A stretch of DNA of 64,000 nucleotides from Brienomyrus brachyistius (Eukaryota; Chordata; Actinopteri; Osteoglossiformes; Mormyridae): positions 4,083,001 through 4,147,000 of the forward strand of contig NC_064554.1 of assembly GCF_023856365.1 (NCBI RefSeq), written 5' to 3'. Both the position numbers and the translations under genes were made by a program. Positions within the stretch are counted from its first letter, which is position 1, and the number at the start of each line of letters is the position of its first letter. Below the pieces are notes generated by a model, which saw only the letters and a list, made by a program, of their open reading frames with translations, did not search any database and had not been told where the DNA came from. This document shows, piece after piece, positions 34,161 through 45,647 of the stretch.

Positions 34161-34200
34161 ATAATGCATGTACAGACATGCATACATTTTTTTATATAGC

Positions 34201-34242
34201 AGCCTCACCTGGAAGCTGCTGATGGCCACGTAGACTTGACTG

Positions 34243-34243
<1 letters not shown>
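34201..34243 (-). pseudogene. Partial copy of znf653 coding exon 7 (3' end plus donor)
   Basis: These 43 bases match 39433-39475 at 41 positions, in the same orientation. They hold the end of the exon and its GTGAGG donor. Read on the minus strand they encode SQVYVAISSFQ. Both differences are at third codon positions and are synonymous (Tyr and Ser). Homology stops at a (TA)n tract on one side and at unrelated sequence on the other. No other znf653 exon copy is visible nearby. Confidence 0.75.

Positions 34244-34248
<5 letters not shown>

Positions 34249-34288
<40 letters not shown>
34249..34288. repeat. (TA)n microsatellite
   Basis: About 20 TA units directly abutting the terminal repeat of the Tc1 element at 34289. 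Tc1 elements insert at TA, so the repeat may have been the target. Confidence 0.9.
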
Positions 34289-34291
<3 letters not shown>

Positions 34292-35581
34292 TGCTCAAAA
34301 AAATTAAAGGAACACTTTGAAAACACATCAGATATCAATGGGGGAAAAATCATGCTGGATATCTATACTGATGTAGACTGGGTAATGTGTTAGGAACGAA
34401 AGGAGGCCACATCGTTTGATGGAAATGAAATTATCAACCTACAGAGGGCTGAATTCAAAGACACCCTGAAAATCTAGGTGAAAAGTAATGCAGCAGGCTA
34501 GTCCATTTTGCCAAAATTTCATTGCAGTAACTCAGAATCATACTCAGTAGTTTGTATGGCCCCCACGTGGTTGTATGCATGCCTGACAATGTCGGGGCAT
34601 GGTCCTAATGAGACCACGGATGGTGTCCTGGGGGATCTCCTCTCAGATCTGGACCAGGGTATCACTGAGCTTCTGGACAGTCTGAGGTGCAACCTGGTGG
34701 CGATGGATGGATGAAACATAATGTCCCAGAGGTGTTGTATTTAGGTCAGGCGAGCATGGGGGGCAGTCAATGGTATCAATTCCTTTATCCTCCAGGAACT
34801 GCCTACATGCTCTTGCCACATGAGGCCGGGCATTGTCGTGCACCAGGAGGAACCCAGGACCCACTGCACCAGCATAGGGTCTGACAATGGGTCCAAGGAT
34901 TTCATCCTGATACCTAATGGCAGTCGAGGTGCCGTGGTCTAGCCTGGAGAGGTCTGTGTGTCCCTCCATGGATATGCCTCCCCAGACCATCACTGACCCA
35001 CCACACAACCGGTCATGCTGAACAATGCTGCAGGCAGCATAACGTTCTCCATGGCTTCTCCAGACCCTTTCACGTCTGTCACATGTGCTCAGGGTGAACC
35101 TGCTCTCATCTGTGAAAAGCACAGGGTGCCAGTGGCAGACTTGCAAATTCTGGTATTCTATGGCAAATGCCAATCGAGCTCCATGGTGCTGGGCAGTGAA
35201 CACAGGGCCCACTAGAGGACATTGGGCCCTCAAGCCAACCTCATGAAGTCTGTCTCTGACCAAACAATCAGAAACATTCACACCAGTGACCTGCTGGAGG
35301 TCATTTTCTAGGGCTCCAGCAGTGTTCATCCTGTTCCTCCTTGCACAAAGGAGCAGATACCGGTCCTGTGGATGGGTTAAAGACCTTCTACAGCCCTGTC
35401 CAGCTCCCCTTGAGTATCTGCCTGTCTCCTGGAATCTCCTCCATGCCCTTGAGACTGTGCTGGGAGACACAGCAAACTTTCTGGCAATGGCACGTATTGA
35501 TGCACCATCCTGGAGGAGTTGGACTACCTGTGCAACCTCTGTAGGGACCAGGTATCGCCTCATGCTCCATCTTTCAGACAT
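34289..35581 (-). mobile_element. Tc1-like transposon with damaged transposase, one end missing
   Basis: The left end, cactgctcaaaaaaatt, is a known type of fish Tc1 terminus. The transposase frame reads on the minus strand from about 35563, starting [12 protein letters not shown]. It has paired helix-turn-helix motifs, then FTDESRF (first Asp), WGGIS and HDNARPH (second Asp). Near 34735 the expected third-acidic-residue region after SPDLN is out of frame, apparently by a small deletion, so the protein is inactive. No terminal repeat is seen beyond the transposase start. The element is cut off there by the B segment of the foldback repeat. Confidence 0.88.
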
Positions 35582-36142
35582 TTTACATGTACAGATAATT
35601 TTTCAGAGGCAAAAGTTTCGCAGAGCACACAATAGCATGAATCATCAACGGTGCTCAGTGTTTTAAACCAAGATTTGTCAGATTACTTTTTCTTGGTATT
35701 CAACATCATGTGGTCAGTGTTAGACACTAGATCCTTTCCTGGAAACTCCCATCAATTCTGCAGTGTGTCGTCTATCCAGATGTTATAATTATCGTAGACA
35801 AGTTGATGGAACAAATTTGAGTTCCGTAGGAAATGAACCCACATCTATTACAGATCTGAACTACTGCAATAAAGGACTATAATGCTTATGTTAGTGCTTG
35901 TAACGTGAAATATAAAGTGTAAAAGACTATTATTGATTATGGAGTTAAAACACATTGCAGTGACAATTCTCTTGCTGTAGTTATCTTGCTGGTAAATTGG
36001 TATCTGTGCAGTTATATGACTGCATATAAAGTCACTATTTCTTAAATTAAGAGTCACGTTAACGAGTAACTTGAGCAGTTTACCAGAACCGACTCAATTA
36101 TTTGTTACTTGCTCATTTATTTGCTTAAAAATGAGGAAGTTG
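35569..36142 (-). repeat. Right copy of the foldback-type repeat (B plus inverted arm A')
   Basis: Bases 35569-35670 repeat 33169-33284 directly. Bases 35671-36142 are the reverse complement of 32699-33170. It joins the Tc1 remnant on the left and a SINE fragment on the right. Confidence 0.8.
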
Positions 36143-36143
36143 G

Positions 36144-36228
36144 AGGGTCGCGGGGAGTCCGGAGCCTATCCCGGAAGCAATGGGCACAAGGCAGGGAACA
36201 ATCCTGGATGGGGGGCCAGCCCATCGCA
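36144..36228 (-). mobile_element. V-SINE 3' fragment, minus orientation
   Basis: Bases 36144-36228 are the reverse complement of the V-SINE core (gggtcgcggggagtccggag, ggggggccagcccatcgcag). The head and tail are missing. Confidence 0.8.
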
Positions 36229-36611
36229 GTGTGTATGTATAAATAAAATAAAATATATATATATATATACACACACACACATATAAATACACATATACAT
36301 ACACACACTTCCTGCAGGATACCCCACCCATAAATCTAAAGATAATACCAGTAATTACCCTCAATAAGGTGTTTTTGTGAAAAGAATTTTTAATGCTTAA
36401 TACACACTCACCTGAGACTATAATACCAATTTGCACAGTCTGCAAACCTTTATATACTCAGCCAGCCCTAATCTGGCAGCTGTGAGGTATTTTACCAATA
36501 AAATGAGCCACTCAAATGACGTGTCACATCATACAGGGCGAGATATCCATGAAAGCATGAAAGCCATATCTACAAAAGCAGAGAGAGAAAACAGGACACG
36601 CAGATTAAAAG

Positions 36612-37999
36612 CTTATTTATTGTAAATGTCTCTTTTTTTAAGGATTCAGCCTTATGTACACAAAACTTTTAGTGGCATATTTACATATCTTACATGTAGT
36701 ATTTCTATGTTACAGAGAAAAACAAGTTGGAAAAGGAAGATTTTATCATAAAATTAGTGCTTCCACGTCCATTTAAAAAATACCATTTTCTCAGGTAACA
36801 CGAAAAGCATCAAACCCACTTCCTGTACACGAATATACCAAAGAACTAAAACGAAATCAGTGTCAGCCTACTTTCAAATGTATAAATTCCTATGCTTGTG
36901 GTACTTTCAGCAAAACCACAATCAACTTGTACAAAAATATGATGCAGGTCTGGCGAATCGAAGCTACCATTTATAACACGACCCAGCCAGTGCAGAGTGA
37001 ATTGGGCCGTACGGGTTGCCTCCGAAACAAACTGGACAGCAGCCATTCGCTCATATGGACGCTAGTAGCTGCCCCCCCGCAGGGTGGGTGACAACATAGA
37101 CGATGAAGTTTTAAGCACAAAAGTGGGAAAGCCAAAACGAGGCAAGGAGTGTTTGCTGGAAAACACAAGTGAATAGAGCAGACTGGAGGCTAACTGAGAG
37201 GGACAGTCAGTGTGCTTGAGCGAAAAGCTTCCTGCAGCATGAAAGAACAAAACACAACAGCGGGGCTCCACCTTTCATATCAGTCATATGGCTACCTTGT
37301 GCCATGCTGAAGTCCCCCATGCGATCTGCTTTCCTGCAATGACCCATTCTCCATTCCTCAGCATAACACTATCAGGCACTCGAACAGTCTGAAGCCAGCT
37401 TGGAAAAGTTCCAGAAAGCCGAAATCACTACAACACTTGCATCTGAGATGTGTTTCGTCGTCATGTACATTTACATATACATTTCTCTTGCAACTGCATT
37501 CCCCCATGATTTGTATCTACAAATGTAAAGCCCATACTGCCCACAACCCTGCTGATAAGAAAGAGATTGTTTTGTTTATGGGGAGAATTGATTTCCATGA
37601 AACCAGGAGAGGCCACGCCCACCACAAGCTGGTAAGGGGAGGAACAAACAGAACCTCCCTATTGGCTCCGCCCCACGTTCTTCAAGCAGCGAACCCGCTT
37701 CAACGCGGGCAAATATTTCAAAGATGACGTCAGAGAGGACGCCGATATAAGCACAGCAAGCGCACTTGCGTCCCGCCAACAAAAGGAGAGGAAGGCGCTA
37801 CCGTTTGGTCAGAAGCGGGGCTTTGATGGCACACACACACGCATCCGCGTTCTTCTGCTGAAGGTCAATCAGAAACCCTAAACATGTGCAGCAGTCTTGT
37901 ACATTTGGCTGACCTATCTCCAGAAGGTCCAAGATCATCTGAGGGACAGTAGCACCCCCCTCCCCCCCATAAGTTCAGCCCCCCTCCCTCCCACCCCTG
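36612..37999 (-). other. Probable 3' UTR of znf653
   Basis: There is no open frame of interest between the znf653 stop and about 36.6 kb. A minus-strand AATAAA near 36612 could end a transcript about 1.4 kb past the stop. Extent is inference. Confidence 0.35.
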
Positions 38000-40900
38000 T
38001 CAGGCCGCCTGCTTGTCCGGGTGGCTCTTCAGCTTGTGGAACTTGACACTGTCCAGCTTCTCGAACCTCTTGCCGCAGTGCTCGCAGGTGAAGTTGTACT
38101 GAGCCTCGGACGTGTGCTTCTTCATGTGCCAGTTAAGAGAAGCCCGCTGGCGGCACTGATACCCGCAGATCTCACACCTGCCGTGTGGAGAAAGCAATCA
38201 GGAGGACCAGCCACATGGATGGGAGAGAAAAAGGTTACTGATATCATACCATCATACTGATTATCATGACATCATACCAACCCTTTACATTTACATTCCA
38301 CTAAGGGTCGAGACCCAATACCCTACTGACGTTTTATTTTCAGTTATGAGAGACCCTTCAAGAAGCCCATTGGAAAGCATCTTCACTCACTGCAGAGGTG
38401 TCTCCCCTGTGTGCGTCCTCCTGTGGACCTCCAGGTGATTCTTGCGCTTAAATGACTTTCCACAGGTCTCACAGATGAAGTCACGTACGCCTAAGCACAT
38501 GTAAAAAGGAACTGAACATTAAAATGAATGGTAGGAGGGGCGCTGTGAGGGGCGGCAAAGAGGGATCATCAGTCAGTCACCTTCGCGTCTCTCGACATTC
38601 AGAATCCAGGCTCCCTACTGATCAAGGATGGGCTCAAATACCTTTATCTACTAGCACGTGACGTCAAAACCACTTGCCGAGGGTTAGGGTCAGATGAAGT
38701 ATGGCATCGTACCTGAGTGGATAATCATGTGACGATGCAAGTGGTTTGAGAGGTAGAACTTCTTGCCACAACCAGGATGCGGGCAAACCTTAGTCCTGCC
38801 TTTTCTGTGAACTAGGTTCACATGATTCTGCAAAAATAAAAGCTCAAGTCACTGAGGGAAGCCAACAACTTCAAGTTTGGACACAACCAAACACACTTCA
38901 TAAAATACTATGTGGATACACAGTCAAAAATATATGGACACCCGTGTCAATTGCAGTAATTTTATGTAATTAAGATACATTGCTGACACATGTCTAATGA
39001 AGCACACAGCCATGCAATTCCTAGCAGCTCGCATTAGCGGCAGAATCGGCAGTTGTACAGAAGAGGTAAGTGACCTTCCACGTGGCACCATCTTATGACG
39101 CCATCTTTCCCACAAATCAATTCACCACATTTCTGCCCTGTTAGTTCTGCCCTGGTCAACCGCAAATGAAATGACCGGAGGTCAAAACGTCTGGGAGCGA
39201 GTTCAGTCGCAAAGTGGTCAACCACTCTTCACAGAAAGGGATCTGATCAGCCGACATCATACCCAACCTAAAGGGCAGCAGGTCCCACCAGCGATGTTCC
39301 GACATCTAATGGAAAGCCTTCCCAGAAGAGTAGAGGCTAATCTAGGGACAACAGCTTGACAAACTTCCCAATAAAACCATTTGGTTTTGGAATGAGATGC
39401 TGGTCTACATACTTTTGGCCATACAGCATAAAAGCCTCACCTGGAAGCTACTGATGGCCACATAGACTTGACTGCAGCCTTCATATGGGCAGTGGAACAT
39501 CTTCAGCATCCCGTCTGCCTCTATTACTGGACCTCGACGATTCCTCCTTGACCTCAAGGGGCAAAAGGCTTACGTGAGACAGTCCGCTCTTTGAGCTGGC
39601 AACATACACTGCCAGTGAGGTGGATCTCCCCCCCCCCCCCGCCAAAATAACATGAGAATTTGCTGCGGCAGTCACATGGCCTCTGGTGGCATGTATTTAA
39701 GCTAATAAGCAATAGCCTTTCCCAGACTAATGCATACAGGACAAACAGGTTGACAGGAGACATGCAGCAGAAGGATCCTTTAATTTAAAACAAGAATTTT
39801 AACAGCTGGATATATGGCTTCAGTTAAGTCCTCCTTCCCCAAAACCCACCCATAATTCCCCGCTTCAATCCCCCGAAAGCTCCCCTTTATCCCCCCCTCA
39901 AGCACACCCACAGATTCCCTGCTTACTGCCAGGCTCCTGGCTGATCTCTTCTGCGTCGCTTACCTACTCAGGCCCCTCTGCAGCTCCTTCCCGCAGCTCA
40001 TATTCGAGTCACGCGACTCTGCACTGGGTTGCAGGATCTGCTTCCCGCTGAGCTCTGGTGGAAGATGTTGCATCGTGAGTTATAAGAAGTGCAATACGCA
40101 AAAAAAAAAATAATTAAAAAATGAAGGTTGGGCGTGGAAAAGTAATTGAACATGTAATGTAAAGGCAAAGACAATAGCAAGATAATAATAGCACAGTTAT
40201 ATGCCACAAATACTAACAGCATTACTAGGGCAGAAACCCAGAGGCAATGGTTCATACCCCTGATGGCGTCTGCGTCAGGGACAGGCGACCTCTGGCCGAC
40301 GTCTGACTGGCACACCTGGTTGTAGGCCACACCCTCAATAACCGTGCAGGTAACCTCTTCCCCGACTCCGCCCCCCACGTTCAGCTGGATCCCCTCTGAA
40401 GCCAGGGCCTCGTAACCAGGGCCTGTGATAATGATCACCTTCGGAAAGAAAAAAGGAGCCCGACATTGATCCATGGATATATTCGTTTCCGTCTCACTCC
40501 ATTTGAAATCCGGCTGACCTACCTGTGATCCTTCCAAAGCTTCCTTCCCGTTCGGTATCTGACAGCTGGCCACAACCGTCTGCAGTGTCTGGGGTTCGTA
40601 CAGCTCCCCCTGGCCCGAAACTTGCACAGTGGAAGAACCTTGAGGGGCGTGGGGCTGAGGGTGACTCCGGGCGATATTGTCCATCACCACCGGGGCGTCT
40701 TTGCGCAGCCGATCGATCACAGTGGCCGTTACCATGGCGCACTCGTAACCATTCGGCCCCGTGCCCCTCTCTGCCCCTCTCAGGTCCTCCGCTCCCACCT
40801 CGTCTCCCTCTCCAGTGTTCCCGTTGCCAGCCAAGGCTCCCAGACTCTCTCCTTCATTCTCCGACTCCTGCTCCTGTCCTTTCTCTCCCTCTATCACGAC

Positions 40901-42528
40901 CTCCATCTCCCAGAGAGACTGCTCCTCTGTGGGCTGTCCAGCGGTGGTGCCCCTCTGAGAAACAGGGGATTCTGGAAGCTGGCCTAGAATGGCGGCCTTG
41001 TCCATGTCATTCGATGACACCTCAGACTCTCCTACCCTGGTCTCTTCCAGGTCCTCACTGGCATCTGCAGCACGTTTCAATAATAAGGTAGAGCAAGGAA
41101 ATTAAACTACGAGACGAACCATAGCCTGAAGCAGTTTTGACCACAAAAAGCACTGGTTTACCAATTTTTTTTAAATCATATAGTACGACTTAAAGATACA
41201 AAATCCAGCCTGTATCATGTGCAGTCTCCATACCATAATATTGCCTTGAAGAGTCTACTCTCCTCTTCCTCCTTGTCCTCGTCACAACGCCAGGTGTTGC
41301 CTCAGTACACGCTGCGCTGCCATCATTCCCACCCTCACCTTCAGTCTCAGAATCGTCACTGCCTCCTGCTGGCTGTGAGAGGTGTTGCACAAAGGAGTGG
41401 CTAGCAATACAGCACCAAACCAGTGAGGTGGGGAAGGCCAGTGCTGGCAGTTCTGGGGCCTGCAGCTGTGGTTCATGAGGACAGGACCGGGAGTGGTCCT
41501 GATACCAGCCCACCAGAGCTCTGAGGCTGGTCGCCTCAACCTTCTTTCCTGGGTTGGTCAACACAAAGAAAAAGACATCAGCTTAGAAAGCTGTGTATAC
41601 ACCATGAGGAGGAAATTTGGAGGAACGGGGCAAGCCACTTCTCTTCAAGTATAATTATAATATAATTTGCCCTGCTGCTGATTATGCTAACAGGGACTCC
41701 CTGATTGCTAAAGACAGCAACAACAAGTTTGCAAAGTGGCAACCTGCATTAGAACAAATGGCACATACTCACCTCTTTTCTGTTTGACACATAGTCCAGA
41801 GGCAGACTTCTTTCTGAGAGTTAACAGACGAAAGCAATAAAAATGCAAAAAGAAACGTGCATTTAAAAACCACCCCAGCAGGCAAGCGAGCCTGGCTGAA
41901 ACGTAAACGAACAAAGCACCGCCTGCAACTCTTCCTACCCAAATACACTAACTGTAGCTTTCAACTTGTTACGCCGTATTAGTACGCAACACTGGCAACA
42001 CGTAACTCTGAGTCACAGCATGACAGCATCTATGATATTATAGGCTTTATCTCCTATATTGCATCCAAGATAAGAGATGAGATGCACCGTTACAGTTGCA
42101 TAATGGCAGTTTGCTATCTTTATGTAACTTCATACCAAGGTATACACCGTCGTGCGAGAAACCATGCTGTTTATAAATGGCAGTTTTACGGGACCCTTTC
42201 AGGCTAAGATCACTTCTCGGTGAACTCACCCATAGCCGTACTTCTGCTGGTACACGTCCCCGTAAGTGGCGTTCAGCAGGATTAAATACTCGGCGAGCCC
42301 CGCGTCGCTCAAGCCGGTCCGCCGCCGCAGCTCGCTCCAAACCTTGTGGGATTCCCCCAGATAAACCCGCCTCACGTCGTACTTTTTCCGCGACTCCAGG
42401 CGCCTCTTGGCCCGGTCGGTGTCCGTCAGACGGGGGCGGCCCCTACACCGCCTGAACATCGCCGATATCTGGTCTCCTGCTTCCCTGCTGTTCAGAGAAC
42501 TCCCCTCTTTCTCATAGCTGTCCGCCAT
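38000..42528 (-). CDS. znf653: ZNF653, C2H2 zinc-finger transcriptional regulator
   Basis: Ten exons: 42230-42528, 41773-41813, 41234-41548, 40523-41064, 40258-40438, 39964-40054, 39441-39552, 38713-38827, 38391-38490, 38000-38177. They total 1974 coding bases and 657 residues (human 615). ZNF653 is a nuclear protein reported to repress SF-1-driven transcription. The N-terminus holds the conserved basic block RGRPRLTDTDRAKRRLESRK and KYDVRRVYLGES. Exon 3 has the WYQDHSRSCPHEP block. Exon 4 is a long acidic, Glu/Gly-rich segment. Exon 5 has VIIITGPGYEALASEGIQLN. Exons 7-10 encode five C2H2 fingers, including FHCPYEGCSQVY, KVCPHPGCGKKFYLSNHL, FICETCGKSFKRKNHLEVH, CEICGYQCRQRASLNW and FTCEHCGKRFEKLDSVKFH. 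The ATG at 42526 is chosen over the upstream in-frame GTG. The gene is divergent from swsap1. Confidence 0.97.
38924..39430. mobile_element. Tc1/mariner-like non-autonomous element in a znf653 intron
   Basis: Terminal inverted repeats are visible: acagtcaaaaatatatggac at the left against ctacatacttttggccatac at the right. No transposase is readable inside. It lies in the intron between exons 7 and 8, and a fragment of the same family is at 28947-29112. Confidence 0.7.
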
Positions 42529-43500
42529 CTTCACAACAGCTGTGTGCTGTTGTGATCCGGAGCTTGACCTCAGCCAACCGGAAGTAATGCATCTTCTTCG
42601 GCGAGAACACTTGAAATATCGTAACTACCTGAAAGGTATATAGCGCCACCTATCTGACTGGAGTACGAGCAAGGGAAAAGTGCGAAAGTAGGTAATTTCA
42701 GATACTACTCTAAAATACAAAATATAAATATTAGTCCTTTGAGGTACTATTGCAAATCCTTTTTAAAAAGTCCTGGAAATTCAAAGAGGTAATCAGAACA
42801 AATTATAATGATGACACACATGCCCCACTGTCTCCTGAACCGGTGTTACAGAAGCACACATCACGTCCAAGTTGTAGATACGTACGGTCACGTTTATTAT
42901 GATATATGTGAAGCAAGATTCATTTAGCGCAGCTTTGTCAAACTCCAGCCCTCGTAATCCGCGGGTATACTGGCTTTCGTTCCAATCTACTTGCTTAACA
43001 GACCCTTGCTAAGCGGCTGAACGCAATATTTAAATAAACCATACACGTCAACAAGTAGACTTGTTATATTTTTTGATCTTTGACATTTATTTAAACAAAG
43101 ATGACTGTGTTTAGGCAAAACATCCACTTAATATTCTCGCTACCCTGCACTGGTGTATTGGATATGCTGTAGAAAGACGGATAGGCATATGGATGTTCGA
43201 TGCTGTTTCATTCACATCCTTCGCCAGTAGGGGTCCATACCGCACTCATTTTGCCAGTCCCCTGTTGTATTTATTCGTACTTACCACCAGGCGGCGCAGC
43301 ATGGCTCTGACGAACATCACATTACGTCACAGCTTCGCAATCCACGTGGTTTGTAGGATGGCGCGATGTTTGTTTGGCAATTCGACATAGACTATATGAA
43401 CACTGCATGTTTTTCAAATTATTTCAAATATTGCTATTAATAAAAGTAAAGTTCTAGTATTCATTTAAGAGCTTTAAATTTATAGATTTGTTTCGTTGCA
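42529..43500. promoter_or_regulatory. Shared divergent promoter region of znf653 and swsap1
   Basis: The two start codons lie 972 bases apart and point away from each other, so the interval must hold both promoters. I see no clear TATA box. A diverged MITE-like fragment (caaactccagccctcgtaat) occupies about 42943-43030. Confidence 0.6.
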
Positions 43501-44733
43501 ATGGCCGATATATTAACAGTTGTTCTAAAGCAATATAGCAGAGAATCAAAGGATTTAAAACTTCCACCGCTGTCGGATTATACATCTTGCGTGGTCGTGG
43601 GAGAGTGTGACAACCTCAGAAAGTCGTTGTTGTTCCTGACTGCCCTTACGGCAGCCTCCGAGCTAGGGCTGAAAGTGCTCTTTCTTAGCCCGGCTCCGAT
43701 CGAGAGTCTCCCGGGTGTGCTGCAGAGCGCACTGGCCAGGCTGAGCCCGGACGATCTGAAGGTAAGAGTTATGTCCTCTTCTCAGCCTCACCTTTCGAAT
43801 CCCGTTTATATCAAGGGCAGTCTTTTGTATGATGGCATATTGCATAATTAAGGCGTTTAACGCTGAGGCATCAACAGCTAATGCAGCCTTCAAATAGATG
43901 GATTACCTGAATTTCTTCAATAATTACGTTCTATACACATGCAGAAGAACTGAACATGCAAGTCCTGCAGATTCTTTTTGATGAATGCTTCTGCTTATAA
44001 TTAAATAAAAGATCAATATTACAGTATAAACAAGGCTTTTGCTGTACCGTTTTTTCCAAAGACTGTCTCAATTTGAAACTCGTAAAAAATGTGGGGTAAT
44101 GCTAGGTTAATAAAAACTATGTAAATGCTGTAGAAGTGTGGATCGCATGGTGAAACTGATTTTCCTATCTGACAGAAAATAAAATTCAAGTACCCGCGGT
44201 GCTCGGCGGAGCTGCGCTGTGAGATTGCGGCCCTGCACGAGCTGGCCGCGCCGCCGCCGTCCTTAATCATCGTGGACGGGATGGATCTGTATCTGGGGGC
44301 GGAGGACGGACTGCTGGCCAAGCAGGCGCAAACTGCGCACATTTCAGCGCTGCTGCTCGACACCGCTGCCTTCCTGACACAGAGGCTGGAGGGGAACGGA
44401 GACGCTGCGGCCCCGTGTTATGTTATAACGTCCTTCCGTCCGGAGCAGGAGGGCCGGACTGCAGGGGAGTCGTCGGCTCCGGACCCCGTCCTCGCCGTCA
44501 TAGACCGCTATTTCCCTGTGCGCTGCACTTTCACAAAGGGGGAAGGCACTTCCTCCAGTTTGGAGTGTGCGACCGAGATAAAGGAGACGTTGAAAATCTA
44601 TTTTTCTGGCGTGGGGCTCAACGCCGCTTCCCCTCTTATTAAGACTCACGAAACACGTTTTGGACAGCAATGGAGTCTGTCAGTTGCACAAGATGGCGCG
44701 ATGGAGTTTTCTGTCCAAAGAGTGAAAGACTGA
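43501..44733 (+). CDS. swsap1: SWSAP1, RAD51-paralogue-like partner of SWS1/ZSWIM7
   Basis: Two exons, 43501-43761 and 44176-44733, joined between codons, give 272 residues (human about 229). SWSAP1 forms the Shu complex with ZSWIM7, which helps RAD51 in homologous recombination, mainly in meiosis. The exon 2 start IKFKYPRCSAELRCEIAAL, the Walker B-like LIIVDGMDLYL, ALLLDTAAFLTQRLEG and IDRYFPVRC match the family. The N-terminal nucleotide-binding loop is degenerate: the G34-S42 segment reads GECDNLRKS and lacks the GKT/GKS spacing of Walker A. A poly(A) signal AATAAA is at 44933-44938. The gene is convergent with epor. Confidence 0.93.
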
Positions 44734-44932
44734 TCCGTTAAAATTTTATACAAATGGTCAGAAATGGTTTATGCATTAACTGTGAATTTACATTGGCTGC
44801 CTGAGCGACAACCAAAGCACAGGACACTAGTTCATTGCTACTGTATAGTTCTTCCAGTTTGGAAATCCTTATTCCAACAAGCCATTTAGGGAAAGAAGAA
44901 ATGCCACAATATTCTTGTGAATCATATAAGAA

Positions 44933-44938
44933 AATAAA
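44933..44938 (+). terminator. Poly(A) signal of swsap1 (AATAAA)
   Basis: Canonical hexamer 200 bases after the swsap1 stop codon. Confidence 0.65.
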
Positions 44939-45382
44939 GTATTGCATTATATAACAAAATATATTTTTGTAGTAAAAAATGAATGGTTAAACATAAATTG
45001 CTTTTTGTTATTTACAATAGATTCTCAAATTTTATAGAAACAGTTGTATGATATGTGAAGTGTGCTGTAAACGGTTATTTAAGGGATGTTTGAGTAATTC
45101 ACTGTACAGAAATGAGCATTTAGGGAAAAATGCGTCTGTAAAACATACAAAGTGATAGACGGCTGCCGTGTCAGAGCATGAAGCAATTTCACACGCAGGT
45201 GCCATTTCTGAGCCAGAAATTCCAAACATTTCATTTCATCCTGTAATAAAATGCTGGTCCCAGTTTTAAATGGGTATGAAAGGCTTTAGTGTTTTTAAAA
45301 TGGCTCCAGCCTGTAACAGAAAATGACAGCTAATTAAAAAAAGTGTTTCAAAACATTATTTAAATTCTATATACATTAACAG

Positions 45383-45485
45383 CCATCTTCTAACGACGTA
45401 TCCTGGTCAGGGTTGCAAGGTGGCCTGGAGGCTGCTCCAGGCAGCGCAGGGTACAGGACTGGGGTACATCCTGGGCGAGATGTAT
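45383..45485 (-). mobile_element. Old V-SINE 3' fragment
   Basis: The sequence from cagccatcttctaacgacg to ggtacatcctgggcgag resembles the reverse complement of a diverged SINE 3' core (the region before the ATGG tail). It lies between the convergent swsap1 and epor 3' ends. Confidence 0.5.
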
Positions 45486-45647
45486 ATATGAACGCAAACA
45501 GTAATTACTTCCCAAGATCAGCTGCATTACATACAATGTTGGGAGAGAACCAGTTATGGGCTACATGTGCATAAGAAAGCCTATGTGATGGTAATTTAAC
45601 CACGGAAGGTTGCCGTTCTAGGTTGGAGGAAAACTTGGTTTTCAAAG

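Noticed and set aside
40525..41091. 188-codon open frame on the plus strand
   Set aside because: It is antisense to znf653 exon 4; the GC-rich acidic coding region leaves the opposite strand open.
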